The notes under the pieces are model-generated. The model was not told the DNA's origin, searched no databases, and saw only the letters and a program-made list of their open reading frames with translations. A program made the translations under genes and the position numbers. From NCBI GenBank assembly GCA_963721105.1, contig CAVRHY010000003.1, positions 1 to 64,000 on the forward strand: a stretch of 64,000 bases of DNA, in the 5' to 3' direction. The DNA comes from Thermohalobaculum sp963721105. GTDB lineage: Bacteria; Pseudomonadota; Alphaproteobacteria; Rhodobacterales; Rhodobacteraceae. Positions 19,278-29,161 of the stretch are shown piece by piece; the stretch's first letter is position 1, and every line of letters begins with the position of its first letter.

Positions 19278-20060
19278 TCAGACGTCGAGTTCTACCCAGG
19301 CGGGGACGTGGTCGGACGGTTTTTCGCGGCCGCGCACGGCCTTGTCGATGCCGGCGCCGGACAGGCGGTCGGCGGCCTGCGGGCCGAGCAGGAGGTGGTC
19401 GATGCGGATGCCGTTGTTCTTCTGCCAGGCGCCGGCCTGGTAGTCCCAGAAGGTGTAGATCTCGGCATCCTGGCAGCATTCGCGGATCGCGTCGGTGTAG
19501 CCGAGGTTGACGATGCGGCGGAAGGCGGCGCGGGTCGGCGGCAGGAACAGCGCGTCTTCGCGCCATTTCTCGGGAAAGCGGACGTCGCGCGGCTCGGGGA
19601 TGACGTTGTAGTCGCCGGCCAGCACGACGGGCTCCTCGGTTTCCAGCAGCTCGGCGGCGCGCAGGCGCATCCGCTCCATCCAGGCGAGCTTGTAGTCGTA
19701 GCGGGGCCCCGGCGCCGGGTTGCCGTTCGGCAGATAGAGGCCACAGACGCGCGCGGCCATACGGTCGCCCGTGACGGTCGCCTCGATCCAGCGCGCCTCG
19801 GCGTCGTCGTCTGCGCCGGGCAGGCCGCGCCGCACGTCGTCGAGCGGGCGCTTCGACAGGATGGCGACGCCGTTGAAGCCCTTCTGGCCGTGCGTCTCGA
19901 TGTTGTAGCCCAGCTCCTCGATCTCGAGGCGCGGGAAAGCGTCGTCCTCGCACTTGATCTCCTGCAGGAGGGCGACGTCGGGGGTCGCCTCGCGCAGCCA
20001 GACCAGCAGCGCGGGCAGGCGGGCGCGGACGCCGTTGATGTTGAAAGTCGCGATCTTCAT
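19278..20060 (-). CDS. xthA: Exodeoxyribonuclease III
   Basis: AP endonuclease and 3'-5' exonuclease of base-excision repair. The 260-residue product has the complete family motif set: FNINGVRARL, QEIKCEDDAFP (catalytic Glu near 34), YLPNGNP, GDYNVIPEPRDV, and the terminal SDHVPAWVELDV with the Asp-His pair. Start ATG 20060, normal length. The gene stands 11 bases downstream of recQ on the same strand, grouping two DNA-repair genes. The 218 bases between it and the preceding convergent lipoprotein gene contain no gene. Confidence 0.95.
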   Translation of the reverse strand: MKIATFNINGVRARLPALLVWLREATPDVALLQEIKCEDDAFPRLEIEELGYNIETHGQKGFNGVAILSKRPLDDVRRGLPGADDDAEARWIEATVTGDRMAARVCGLYLPNGNPAPGPRYDYKLAWMERMRLRAAELLETEEPVVLAGDYNVIPEPRDVRFPEKWREDALFLPPTRAAFRRIVNLGYTDAIRECCQDAEIYTFWDYQAGAWQKNNGIRIDHLLLGPQAADRLSGAGIDKAVRGREKPSDHVPAWVELDV

Positions 20061-20071
20061 GGGTGCGAGGC

Positions 20072-22154
20072 TTATGCGTCCTCGCCGAGGACAGCAAGGA
20101 AGGCGTCGGCGAAGCGCTCGGCCTTCTGCGCGTCCATGCCGGGCACGCGCTCGAGCGCCGCGCGGTCCTGGGGGCGGGCCTCGGCGATCTTCGCGAGCGT
20201 CGTCGTCGTGCAGGCGAGGTAGCGGTCGGTGCCGCCGGTGCCGCGCAGCAGGTCGGACTGCGCGGCGCGGAGCCGGTCCATCAGCGCCCCTTGAGGCCGG
20301 CCGGCGTTGCGGGCGCGGGCCGGGTGGACGCGCTCGGTCGTGCCGGCGCGGAGGACGCCGAGGAAGGCGTCGCCGAACTCGGCCAGCTTCTTGGCGCCGA
20401 CGCCGTGGCAGGCGGCCAGCCCGTCGAGGTCCATGGGCTTGCGCTCGGCCATGTCGATCAGCGTCGCGTCGGAGAAGACGACATAGGCCGGCACGTTCCG
20501 CGCCCGGGCGAGGTCCGTGCGGAGGGCGCGGAGCGAATCGAACAGCTCCTGGTCCTCGGGCGCCAGGCCGACGGCGCGGGACTGCCTGGCCTCGCGCGGG
20601 CGGCGGCGCTCCTGCTCGCGGCGGAGCATGACCTCCGTCTCGCCGCGCAGCACGGCGCGGCCGTCGGGCGTGACGCTCCAGCCGCCGCGCTCGTCGATGG
20701 CAGCGTGGCCGAGCGCGTAGAGCTGGCGGAAGACGCTTCGCCAGGGGCCAGCGTCGAGGTCGGCGCCGACGCCGAAGGTCTTGATCCTGTCGTGGCCCAT
20801 CTGGCGGATGCGGTCGCTGGCCTCGCCGCGGAGCACGGCGACGAGGTGCTCGACGCCGAAGCGCTCGCCGGTGCGCAGCATGGCCGAGAGCGCCTTCTGC
20901 ACCGGCACGGTGCCGTCATAGAGCTCGGGCGGGGCGAGGCAGGTGTCGCAGTTGCCGCAGCTCTCGGGCGCCTCCTCGCCGAAATAGCGCGAGCAGCGTG
21001 CGGCGGCGGCAGCCGGGCGCCTCGGCCAGCGCCAGGAGCGCGTTCAGGCGGGCATGGTCGGCCCGCTTCGACTCGGCCGAGCCGTCGGACTGGTCGATCT
21101 GGCTGCGGCGAAGGCGGATGTCCTCCATGCCGTAGAGCGTCAGCGTGTCGGCGGGCGCGCCGTCGCGGCCGGCGCGGCCGATCTCCTGGTAGTAGGACTC
21201 GATGGTCTTGGGCAGGTCGGTGTGGATGACGAAGCGGACGTCCGGCTTGTCGATCCCCATGCCGAAGGCGACGGTCGCGGCCATCACGACGCCGTCCTCT
21301 CGCGTGAACCGGTCCTGGCGCTCGCTGCGCAGCGCGGCGTCGAGGCCGGCATGGTAGGCCATCGCCTTGACGCCCGTGCCGGCGAGCTGGGTGGCGACCG
21401 CCTCGGCCCGCTTGCGCGAGGCGCAGTAGACGATGCCGCTCTGGCCCTGCCGCGCGCGGACGAAATCGGCGATGCGGGCGCGCGGGTTCTGCTTGGGCTC
21501 GAAGGCCAGCCGCAGGTTGGGGCGGTCGAAGCCGCGCAGGAACTCGTCGGGCGGGCTCTCGCCGAAGAGGCGCGCGACGATCTCGCGCCGGGTCGCCTCG
21601 TCGGCGGTGGCGGTGAAGGCGGCGGTCTGGATGCCGCCGAGCGCGGCGCGGAGCTCGCCGATGCGCAGGTAGTCGGGGCGGAAGTCGTGGCCCCACTGGC
21701 TGACGCAGTGCGCCTCGTCGACCGCCAGCAGGCTGGCGTCGGACCGGCGAAGGAGGCCGGTCGTCGCCGGGTTCCCCAGCCGCTCGGGCGCCATGTAGAG
21801 CAGCTTGAGGCTGCCCGCGTCGAGCGCGTCGAAGACGCGCTCGGTCTCGAACGGGTCGTTGGCCGAGGTCAGCGCGCCGGCCTCGACGCCTGCCTGGCGG
21901 AGCGCCGCCACCTGGTCGCGCATCAGTGCGATCAGCGGCGAGATGACGACCGTCAGGCCGGGGCGGAGCAGGGCGGGGAGCTGGTAGCAGAGCGACTTGC
22001 CGCCGCCCGTCGGCATGATCGCCAGCACGTCGCGCCCGGCGAGGATGGCGCCGACGATTTCCTCTTGTCCGGGTCGGAAGGCGTCGTAGCCGAAGACCGT
22101 CTTCAGGCGCTCCAGCGCCGCCGCCATGCCGTCCACGCGACTCCCCTCGACCAT
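20072..22154 (-). CDS. recQ: ATP-dependent DNA helicase RecQ (frameshifted)
   Basis: A 3'-5' SF2 helicase for recombination repair. Walker A is MPTGGGKSLCYQ (about residues 47-58); Walker B is LLAVDEAHCVSQWGHDFRPDY; motif VI lies in YYQEIGRAGRDGAPA. The RQC zinc cysteines follow as CSRYFGEEAPESCGNCDTC, in a different frame, with the shift near 21000. The C terminus contains two HRDC-like domains (ELFDSLRALRTDLARARNVP at about 20570-20450, and the segment ending DAQKAERFADAFLAVLGEDA). Joined length is near 690 residues. The start at 22154 gives MVEGSRVDGMAAALERLKTVFGYDAFRPGQ; an internal ATG nine codons later is equally plausible. Confidence 0.93.
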
Positions 22155-22237
22155 CCCGGGCGGAGATTAGGCCGCCGACCGAGTGTCGGGCAAGCCGGAT
22201 GCGGCGTGCGGGGGGCGGACGGGCGCCCCGCACGCGG

Positions 22238-23479
22238 TCAGCGGATGACGCTGTCGGGCGCCGGCTGCGAAGGAATGTGCAGATGCGCCGTCGGGATGCG
22301 GGCCTCTGTCGCGCCGGCGAGGCCGGTCCCGCTGCCGCCCGGCGCCGATGCGCGGATGTCGCCGGCGATGGGGGCGGGCGCCCCGCTGCCGAGCGCCAGG
22401 ACGGTCACGGCGGTCGTGATCACAAGCGCGAACACCGTCAGCGGCAGCATCGCGAGCCCGAGCCCGATCCGCCGGTTCACCGGGCGGACGAGCATGCGGA
22501 GCTCGTTGGCGGTCTGGGGGAATTCCAGCGCGGCGGAGTTCGAGGCCGTCCAGCGGCCGCGGCGTGCCCAGCGGCGCTCCTCGAACCGGTTCCAGCCGTT
22601 GAAGACGATCAGGAGCGCGATCAGGCTCATCATGCTCATCGGCTGCCAGATCAGGAAGCCGCCGGCCTTTTCGTCCGAGAGCGGCGCGAAGTCGAAGAGC
22701 CGGCCGTGCAGGTCGTAGGCGTCGTAGAGCACGACGGATTTCAGCGTCGTCAGCGAGCCGAGCAGGATATTCGACAGGATCGTCCCGATCAGCATCAGCT
22801 GGCGGATGCCATATCGGATGCCCTTGGGCGGGTCGCGCGGGTCGAAGATCACCCAGAAGAACAGCACGCCCGCCGCCAGCATGGTGACGTGCATGAGGTA
22901 GTGCACCGCCGGGTCGAGGATCGCGGCATTGTGAAGGGCCGGGACCTGCCAGGCGTAGAGCGAGCCGACGAAGACGAGGAAAGCCGGGGCTGGCCGGGCG
23001 AGCCAGCCGACGATCGAGCGGCAGGTCCGGCTGTGCAGCAGCGGCCGGACCAGGCCGCGCCGGAGCATCCGGGGGGCGCCGGCGAACATCGCCGCCTGCG
23101 GCGCGGCAAGCATGATCAGCATCGGCCCGGCGATGCGCAGCAGCATGTGCTGGATCTGGTGGACCCAGAACAGCCGCTCGGCGACGGCGTCGAGGGGCGA
23201 GAGCAGCGCCAGCGCGACCAGCGCCAGCCCGGCGGCGAAGGCGGTGTGCCGCCAGCGCCCGATCGGCCGGCCCGTGCGTCGGCGCCGGAGCGCGCCGCGG
23301 AAGTAGATGATTGCGGCCAGCGTGGTGAGGCCGACCAGCAGCGGGTCGAACGACCACGCCCGCAGCGCCTCCGCCGCGGTGAGATCCTCTCCGCCATGCG
23401 CGAGGGCGGGCGTCGCCAGCGAGATGAGGATCACGGCGAGCGCGGCGACGCGGCAGGGGCGTCGGCGTTCGGGCCGCAT
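22238..23479 (-). CDS. CtaG-type (caa3) cytochrome c oxidase assembly protein
   Basis: A polytopic membrane protein of the caa3_CtaG family, linked to copper delivery during oxidase assembly; it is unrelated to Cox11-type CtaG. A signal or first helix (VAALAVILISLATPALAHGG) precedes about seven membrane segments. Conserved histidines sit in FWVHQIQHMLLRIAGPMLIMLAAP and HYLMHVTMLAAGVLFFWV. The C-terminal 60 residues include a final helix (MLPLTVFALVITTAVTVLAL) and a loose tail. I choose ATG 23479, which gives a standard N terminus; ATG 23539 is possible. No oxidase genes are adjacent. Confidence 0.82.
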   Translation of the reverse strand: MRPERRRPCRVAALAVILISLATPALAHGGEDLTAAEALRAWSFDPLLVGLTTLAAIIYFRGALRRRRTGRPIGRWRHTAFAAGLALVALALLSPLDAVAERLFWVHQIQHMLLRIAGPMLIMLAAPQAAMFAGAPRMLRRGLVRPLLHSRTCRSIVGWLARPAPAFLVFVGSLYAWQVPALHNAAILDPAVHYLMHVTMLAAGVLFFWVIFDPRDPPKGIRYGIRQLMLIGTILSNILLGSLTTLKSVVLYDAYDLHGRLFDFAPLSDEKAGGFLIWQPMSMMSLIALLIVFNGWNRFEERRWARRGRWTASNSAALEFPQTANELRMLVRPVNRRIGLGLAMLPLTVFALVITTAVTVLALGSGAPAPIAGDIRASAPGGSGTGLAGATEARIPTAHLHIPSQPAPDSVIR

Positions 23480-23710
23480 GGTTCGGTTGCGTTCGTTCGC
23501 CTCGGCCAGATCGGTTCCGAGCGCCGTCCTGTCGCGCATCCTGCCCCCGGCGGCACAGCCGCTTGTCGATTGGAATGCGGGGACCCTATGGCCTTGGCGC
23601 CGCGGACTCAATTGAGCCAATAGGTCGCTGTCGCAGCGACAGGGCCGGTGAGGAAGCTGCCTCATGCCCGGAGCCGGCGGCCGTCAGTACGAGGCGGAGT
23701 ATGCCCCGGT

Positions 23711-24439
23711 CTACTGCTTGCGCTGCTTGCGGCGGGCGAAGGTGTTCAGGACCTCGACCAGCCCGGAGAAGGCCATCGCGGCGTAGATGTAGCCCTTGGG
23801 CACGTGCATGCCGAAGCCGTCGGCGATGAGGACCATGCCGATCATCAGGAGGAAGCTGAGCGCCAGCATGACGACGGTCGGATTCGCCTCGATGAAGCGC
23901 GACAGCGGGCCCGAGGCGAACGCCATGCAGGCGACCGCGATGACGACCGCGATGCACATGATCGCCAGGTGATCGGTCATGCCGACGGCGGTGATGATGC
24001 TGTCGATCGAGAACACCAGGTCCAGCAGCAGGATCTGCACGATCGCCGAGGCGACGCCCATTCCGGCCCCGCCGGCGGCATCCTCGGGCGCCTCGTCCGG
24101 GTCGACATGGGTGTGGATCTCGCGGGTCGCCTTCCAGACCAGGAACAGGCCGCCGGCCAGCATGATCAGGTCCTTCCACGAGAAGCCGTGGTTGAACAGG
24201 TCGAAGACCGGGTAGGTCAGCGTGACGATCCAGGCGATGACCGAGAGCAGCGCCAGCCGCAGTCCCAGAGCGCCGCCGAGACCGATGAAGCGCGCCCGCT
24301 TGCGGTGCTCGGCCGGCAGCTTGTTCGTCAGGATCGAGATGAAGACCAGGTTGTCGATGCCGAGCACGATCTCCATCACGACCAGCGTGACGAGCGCGAT
24401 CCAAGCCTCCGGGCTGGCAATCAGCGCGGCGATGTCCAT
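23711..24439 (-). CDS. TerC-family integral membrane protein
   Basis: A 242-residue protein with about seven membrane helices. Conserved acidic motifs lie within helices: MEIVLGIDNLVFISIL near the N terminus and LLLDLVFSIDSIITAVG in the middle, which in the family are linked to metal-ion handling. A His-Asp-rich cytosolic loop (REIHTHVDPDEAPEDAAG) could bind metal. Recent work on related proteins ties TerC to manganese export and to metalating secreted enzymes; whether that applies here is inference. It is 37 bases downstream of erpA. Confidence 0.88.
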   Translation of the reverse strand: MDIAALIASPEAWIALVTLVVMEIVLGIDNLVFISILTNKLPAEHRKRARFIGLGGALGLRLALLSVIAWIVTLTYPVFDLFNHGFSWKDLIMLAGGLFLVWKATREIHTHVDPDEAPEDAAGGAGMGVASAIVQILLLDLVFSIDSIITAVGMTDHLAIMCIAVVIAVACMAFASGPLSRFIEANPTVVMLALSFLLMIGMVLIADGFGMHVPKGYIYAAMAFSGLVEVLNTFARRKQRKQ

Positions 24440-24476
24440 GAAGCCCCCTCGGCAGCCCGGCTAAAGGTCGGAAACC

Positions 24477-24902
24477 TCAGATGGCGAACGAGGTTCCACA
24501 GCCGCAGGTCGATGTGGCGTTCGGGTTCTCGACGGCGAAGCGGGCGCCGATCAGCTCGTCGCGGAAATCGACGACGGAGCCGGCAAGGAAGGGCAGAGAT
24601 TCCGGGTCGACCAGCACGCGCTGGCCGTTCGCCTCGATCACGGTGTCGCCCTCGGCGGGAGCGTCCGCCAGCTCGAACTCGTACTGGAAGCCCGAGCAGC
24701 CGCCGCCCAGCACGGCGACGCGGAGCGCCTTGCGCTCGCCCGAATCCTCGGCGATCTCGGCCAGCCGCGCGAAGGCACGCTCGGTCACGCTGACGGCGGC
24801 CACCGTCGCGGCGGTCGCCGACTCGGGTGTGGAGTCGGCCGTCGGAGCCGTCGCGGCGGACTTCAGGTCGGGAACAGCCTTCATTTCGGGCGCGGCTCGC
24901 AT
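24477..24902 (-). CDS. erpA: A-type iron-sulfur carrier protein
   Basis: Delivers Fe-S clusters to target apoproteins. The C-terminal 105 residues are a standard A-type carrier with the three ligand cysteines in GGGCSGFQYEFEL and STCGCGTSFAI. The N terminus carries an unusual Ala-Thr-Pro-rich extension of about 35 residues before VSVTERAFARLAEIAE. Starts at residue 1 or 7 are possible; both keep the extension. The gene is divergent from dgt, and erpA beside dgt and argS is a common alphaproteobacterial arrangement. Confidence 0.92.
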   Translation of the reverse strand: MRAAPEMKAVPDLKSAATAPTADSTPESATAATVAAVSVTERAFARLAEIAEDSGERKALRVAVLGGGCSGFQYEFELADAPAEGDTVIEANGQRVLVDPESLPFLAGSVVDFRDELIGARFAVENPNATSTCGCGTSFAI

Positions 24903-24985
24903 TTTCCTGACCCTCTCCTTGGGTTATAGGCACCTGAAATGTATCCATCGCACGCCCGCAGACAAGAGGCGGGCCCGGAGGGGAT

Positions 24986-26167
24986 ATGGACGCCCGCCTC
25001 GCGCCCTACGCGGCGCACCCGGAAAATAGCCGCGGCCGGCTGCACGCCGAGCCGGAGAGCGCGCATCGCTCGCCGTTCCAGCGCGACCGCGACCGGATCA
25101 TCCATTCCTCGGCCTTTCGCCGACTGAAGCACAAGACGCAGGTCTTCGTCGAGCACGAAGGCGACTATTACCGCACGCGGCTGACGCATTCGATCGAGGT
25201 GGCGCAGATCGCGCGCACCATGGCTCGCACGCTGCGGCTGAACGAGGACCTGGCCGAGGCGGTGGCGCTGGCGCACGACCTGGGCCACACGCCGTTCGGC
25301 CATACGGGCGAGGATGCGCTGGCCGAGTGCATGGGCCAGTTCGGCGGCTTTGACCACAACGCGCAGGCACTGAAGATCGTCACCGAGCTGGAGCGGCACT
25401 ACGCCGATTTCGACGGGCTGAACCTGACATGGGAGACGCTGGAGGGCATCGCCAAGCATAACGGGCCACTCTTGCCCACGCGCGACGCGCCCGGCGACTC
25501 GCTGCCGCTGGCGATCGCCGACTACGTCCGCCGGCACGACCTGGAGCTGCACGGCCAGGCCAGTGCCGAGGCGCAGGTGGCGGCGCTGTCGGACGACATC
25601 GCCTATGTCAACCACGACCTGCATGACGGGCTGCAGGCCGGGCTTTTCGCGGTCGAGGACATCACCGGGCTGCCGCTGGTCGCCGGCTGCTTCGCCGAGG
25701 TTGACCGGCAGTGGCCAGGGCTGGATCCGACGCGGCGCCGGCACGAAGCACTGCGCCGCGTCTTCGGCCTGATGGTCGAGGACGCGCTGGCCTGCTCGGC
25801 GGCGCGGCTGGCCGAGGCGGCGCCGGGCTCGCTGGCCGAGGTGCAGGCGCTGACGGGGCCGGTCATCGCGTTCCGGGACGAGACGGCGGCCGGGATCGCC
25901 GAGATCAAGGCGTTCCTTTTCGTCCGCATGTACCGCCACCACCGCGTCAAGCGGATGCGCGTCAAGGCGGTGCGCGTCGTGCGCGACCTGTTCGGCGTAT
26001 TCCTGGCCGATCCTGGCGTGCTGCCCGACGGGTGGCGCGAGGCCGTGGAGGCGGCCGGGAGCGAGACGTTGCGTGCGCGCATCGTCGCCGACTATATCGC
26101 CGGCATGACAGACCGCTTCGCGCTCGATGAACACCGGGCGCTGACCGACCCCCTTGCCCGCGCCTGA
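24986..26167 (+). CDS. dgt: dGTPase-like deoxynucleoside triphosphate triphosphohydrolase
   Basis: Hydrolyses dNTPs to deoxynucleosides and triphosphate. The 393-residue product has the family entry ESAHRSPFQRDRDRIIHSSAFRRLKHKTQVF and the HD-domain metal ligands H68 (RLTHSIEV) and H97-D98 (AHDLGHTPFGHTGED), with a later aspartate in ALSDDIAYVNHDL. Length and N terminus fit the short bacterial dgt type 2 group. Start ATG 24986 follows GGAGGGGAT. It is 70 bases upstream of argS on the same strand. Confidence 0.95.
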   Translation: MDARLAPYAAHPENSRGRLHAEPESAHRSPFQRDRDRIIHSSAFRRLKHKTQVFVEHEGDYYRTRLTHSIEVAQIARTMARTLRLNEDLAEAVALAHDLGHTPFGHTGEDALAECMGQFGGFDHNAQALKIVTELERHYADFDGLNLTWETLEGIAKHNGPLLPTRDAPGDSLPLAIADYVRRHDLELHGQASAEAQVAALSDDIAYVNHDLHDGLQAGLFAVEDITGLPLVAGCFAEVDRQWPGLDPTRRRHEALRRVFGLMVEDALACSAARLAEAAPGSLAEVQALTGPVIAFRDETAAGIAEIKAFLFVRMYRHHRVKRMRVKAVRVVRDLFGVFLADPGVLPDGWREAVEAAGSETLRARIVADYIAGMTDRFALDEHRALTDPLARA

Positions 26168-26237
26168 ACGCGCGGCCAGCCTTGGATTGGCCTGCCCGCT
26201 GGCTGGCCCGCCCGAAACTCCCGAAAGGAGCTATCCC

Positions 26238-27977
26238 GTGAACCTGTTCGCCGAGGTCAAGCAGGACGTCGACCGCGCGCTCGCCGCGCTGGTCGCGCGC
26301 GGGACGCTGCCCGAGGAAATCGCAACCGGCGCCGTCACGGTCGAACCGCCGCGCGACCCGGCGCATGGCGACATGGCGACGAATGCCGCGATGGTGCTGG
26401 CCAGGCCCGCCGGGGCAAAGCCGCGCGAACTGGCCGAGGCGCTGGCGGGCGTGCTGCGCGACAGCGGGCGGTTTGCCGAGGTGACGGTCGCCGGGCCCGG
26501 CTTCATCAACCTGCGCCTCGCCGCGCCGGAGTGGCACCGCGTCCTCGCCGCGGCGCTGCGGGCCGATGCCGACTATGGCCGCGCGCCGGCGGGGCAGGGC
26601 AGGGTGAACGTCGAGTTCGTCTCGGCCAATCCGACCGGGCCCCTGCATGTCGGCCACACGCGCGGCGCCGTCTTCGGCGACGCGCTGGCCAACCTTCTGG
26701 CGTTCGCCGGCTGGGAGGTCACCCGCGAGTACTACGTCAACGATGGCGGCGGCCAGGTCGACGTGCTCGCCCGCTCGGCCTACTACCGGTACCGCGAGGC
26801 CAATGGCGAGGCGATCGAGATCGGCGCCGGCCTCTATCCCGGCGACTACCTGGTCCCTGTCGGCCGTGCGCTGAAGGAGACCTTCGGCGACACGCTGATG
26901 GACGTGCCCGAGGACGAGTGGCTGCCCCGCGTCCGCGACTTTGCCATCCAGGCGATGATGGAGCTGATTCGCGAGGACCTGGGCGCGCTGGGCGTCCGCA
27001 TGGACGAATTCTACTCCGAGCGCTCGCTCTACGGCACCGGCCGGATCGAGGCGACGCTGGAGGACCTGACGGCGCGCGGCCTGATCTACACCGGCGTGCT
27101 GGAGCCGCCGAAGGGCAAGGCGCCCGAGGACTGGGAGCCGCGGCCGCAGACGCTGTTCCGCTCGACCGCGCATGGCGACGACGTCGACCGGCCGATCCGC
27201 AAGGCGGACGGGGCGTGGACCTACTTCGCCCCCGACATCGCCTACCACAAGGACAAGATCGACCGCGGCTACGACCTGCTGATCGACGTGCTGGGCGCCG
27301 ACCATGGCGGCTATGTCAAGCGGATGAAGGCGGCGGTCTCGGCGCTGTCGGACGGGCGGGTGCCGCTGGACATCAAGCTGTGCCAGCTCGTGCGCCTGTT
27401 CAAGGGGGGCGCCGAGTTCAAGATGTCCAAGCGGGCTGGCACCTTCGTCACGCTTCGTGATGTGCTGGACGAGGTCGGACCGGACGTTACGCGCTTTACG
27501 ATGCTGACCCGGCGCAACGACGCGCCGCTGGATTTCGACTTCAGCAAGGCGCTGGAACAGGCCAAGGAAAATCCCGTCTGGTACGTCCAGTACGCCAATG
27601 CGCGGACCCATTCCGCCTTCCGCAAGGCGGCCGAGGAGGGCGTCGCGCCCGACCCGTCCGGGTTGGCCGAGGCCGACCTTTCGGCGCTGACGGACACGGG
27701 CGAGCTCGACATCATGCGCCGCATCGCCGAGTGGCCGCGCCAGGTCGAGACCGCGGCGGCGCAGCACGAGCCGCACCGGATCACCTTCTACCTCTACGAT
27801 CTCGCCTCGGCGTTCAACGCGCAGTGGAACCGCGGCCAGGACGAGCCCGCCCTGCGCTTCGTCCGGTCGGACGACGCGCAGGCGACGCGCGCGAGACTCG
27901 CGCTGGTGATGGCCGTCAGAGTTGTTATTTCCTCGGGTCTTGCTATTCTCGGCGTGGCTCCGATGCACGAAATGTAA
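26238..27977 (+). CDS. argS: Arginyl-tRNA synthetase
   Basis: Class I enzyme charging tRNA-Arg. The 579-residue product has an N-terminal Add1 domain (residues 1-100), the HIGH-type HVGH at 137-140 within SANPTGPLHVGHTRGAV, and FKMSKRAGTFVTL. The C-terminal DALR anticodon domain ends ISSGLAILGVAPMHEM. The GTG at 26238 is preceded by GAAAGGAG, which fixes the start; the same frame open back to 26154 is not used. No frame problems. Confidence 0.96.
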   Translation: MNLFAEVKQDVDRALAALVARGTLPEEIATGAVTVEPPRDPAHGDMATNAAMVLARPAGAKPRELAEALAGVLRDSGRFAEVTVAGPGFINLRLAAPEWHRVLAAALRADADYGRAPAGQGRVNVEFVSANPTGPLHVGHTRGAVFGDALANLLAFAGWEVTREYYVNDGGGQVDVLARSAYYRYREANGEAIEIGAGLYPGDYLVPVGRALKETFGDTLMDVPEDEWLPRVRDFAIQAMMELIREDLGALGVRMDEFYSERSLYGTGRIEATLEDLTARGLIYTGVLEPPKGKAPEDWEPRPQTLFRSTAHGDDVDRPIRKADGAWTYFAPDIAYHKDKIDRGYDLLIDVLGADHGGYVKRMKAAVSALSDGRVPLDIKLCQLVRLFKGGAEFKMSKRAGTFVTLRDVLDEVGPDVTRFTMLTRRNDAPLDFDFSKALEQAKENPVWYVQYANARTHSAFRKAAEEGVAPDPSGLAEADLSALTDTGELDIMRRIAEWPRQVETAAAQHEPHRITFYLYDLASAFNAQWNRGQDEPALRFVRSDDAQATRARLALVMAVRVVISSGLAILGVAPMHEM

Positions 27978-28043
27978 TCAGAGATCCCACAAGGGACGGT
28001 ATCGGCGCCGGGCAGTTCCCCAAGAGAAGGGGCGGGGCAGGCA

Positions 28044-29158
28044 ATGAGACCGGATCTATCGCTCGACGAGTTCGAGCCGTTCGAGGACGAACCCTCGCGC
28101 CTGTCGCGTATCAGGCGCGGGCTGTCGACAGCGATCGGCGCCTGCGTGGCGGTGGCGCTTCTGGTGGGGCTGGGCGTCTGGTTCTATCGCCTCGGCGCGC
28201 GCGACGCCGAGAACGTGCCGATCATCCGCGCCTCGACCGAGCCGGCCAAGACCCGGCCCGATGATCCGGGCGGGGCCGTCGCGCCACACCAGGACATCAC
28301 CAGCTACAGCGTCGCCGAGAGCAAACCGGCGCAGGCCACCGCCGCCGTCATCGCGCCGCCGCCGCCCGAGCCGAAGCGCGAGGACGTGGCGATGGGCACG
28401 CTGCCGCCCGAGCCGATCGAGCGTCCGGCGACCCCTGCGCCGCCTGTGAGCGCCACGCAGCCGCGGGTCGGCCAGTCCACGGCCGACCAGCCCGCTCCGC
28501 TGGCCCGGCCGACCGCAGCGGAGGCCGCTGCCGCCATCGCCAGCGGCGCGGTTCGCGCCCGGGCCGAGGCGAGCCGGGCCGCCGAGCCTGAGCCCGCGCC
28601 CGCCCGGGCAGAGACGCCGGAGGGCGGGGCGGTGCTGGCCCTCGCCGAGACGCCCGTGGCTGGCGCGACCGCGCAAACTGCCGAGAGCGCCGGGTCCGGG
28701 GGAGACCTGGTCTCGCGTACCGGGCCAGAGCCTGCGCCTGCCGAGTCGGTCTGCGGCCGGTGCTGGACCCGGTGCCGGACGCGTCGGAGTACGCGCCGCC
28801 GCTGACGCCGCTCGCCCGCCCCCGCCCGCCGGACCTGAAGGAGCGCATGGTGGCGGCTGTCGAGGCCGCCGAGCAGAGCGCCAGCGACCTCGTCCGGCGC
28901 GCCGCCGAATCGGCGGTCCAGGTGCAACTGGCCGCCGACCCCTCCGAGGACGTGGTGCGCGCGATGTGGCGCCGCATCAGCCACGCCAATGCCGACATCC
29001 TGCACGACCGCGAACTCGCCGTGCAAACCACCGTATCGGGGGGCACCAAGTTCTACAGGCTGCGCGTTGGCCCGTTCGCCGGCGTGTCCGAGGCGCGCGC
29101 CGTCTGCCAGGCGCTGAAGGCGCGCGGCCAGGACTGCATCGTCGCCCGGAACGGCTGA
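28044..29158 (+). CDS. SPOR-domain membrane protein (frameshifted)
   Basis: A single-pass, bitopic protein: a cytoplasmic N terminus of about 30 residues, a transmembrane helix at residues 31-51 (TAIGACVAVALLVGLGVWFY), a long Pro-Ala-Glu-rich periplasmic linker, and a C-terminal SPOR domain (VQLAADPSEDVVRAMWRRIS to ARAVCQALKARGQDCIVARNG). SPOR domains bind denuded peptidoglycan at division sites. The linker contains one frame switch, near 28760-28790. The position between argS and nagZ is conserved in alphaproteobacteria, and the run reads into nagZ with a 3-base gap. Confidence 0.88.
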
Positions 29159-29161
29159 GCG

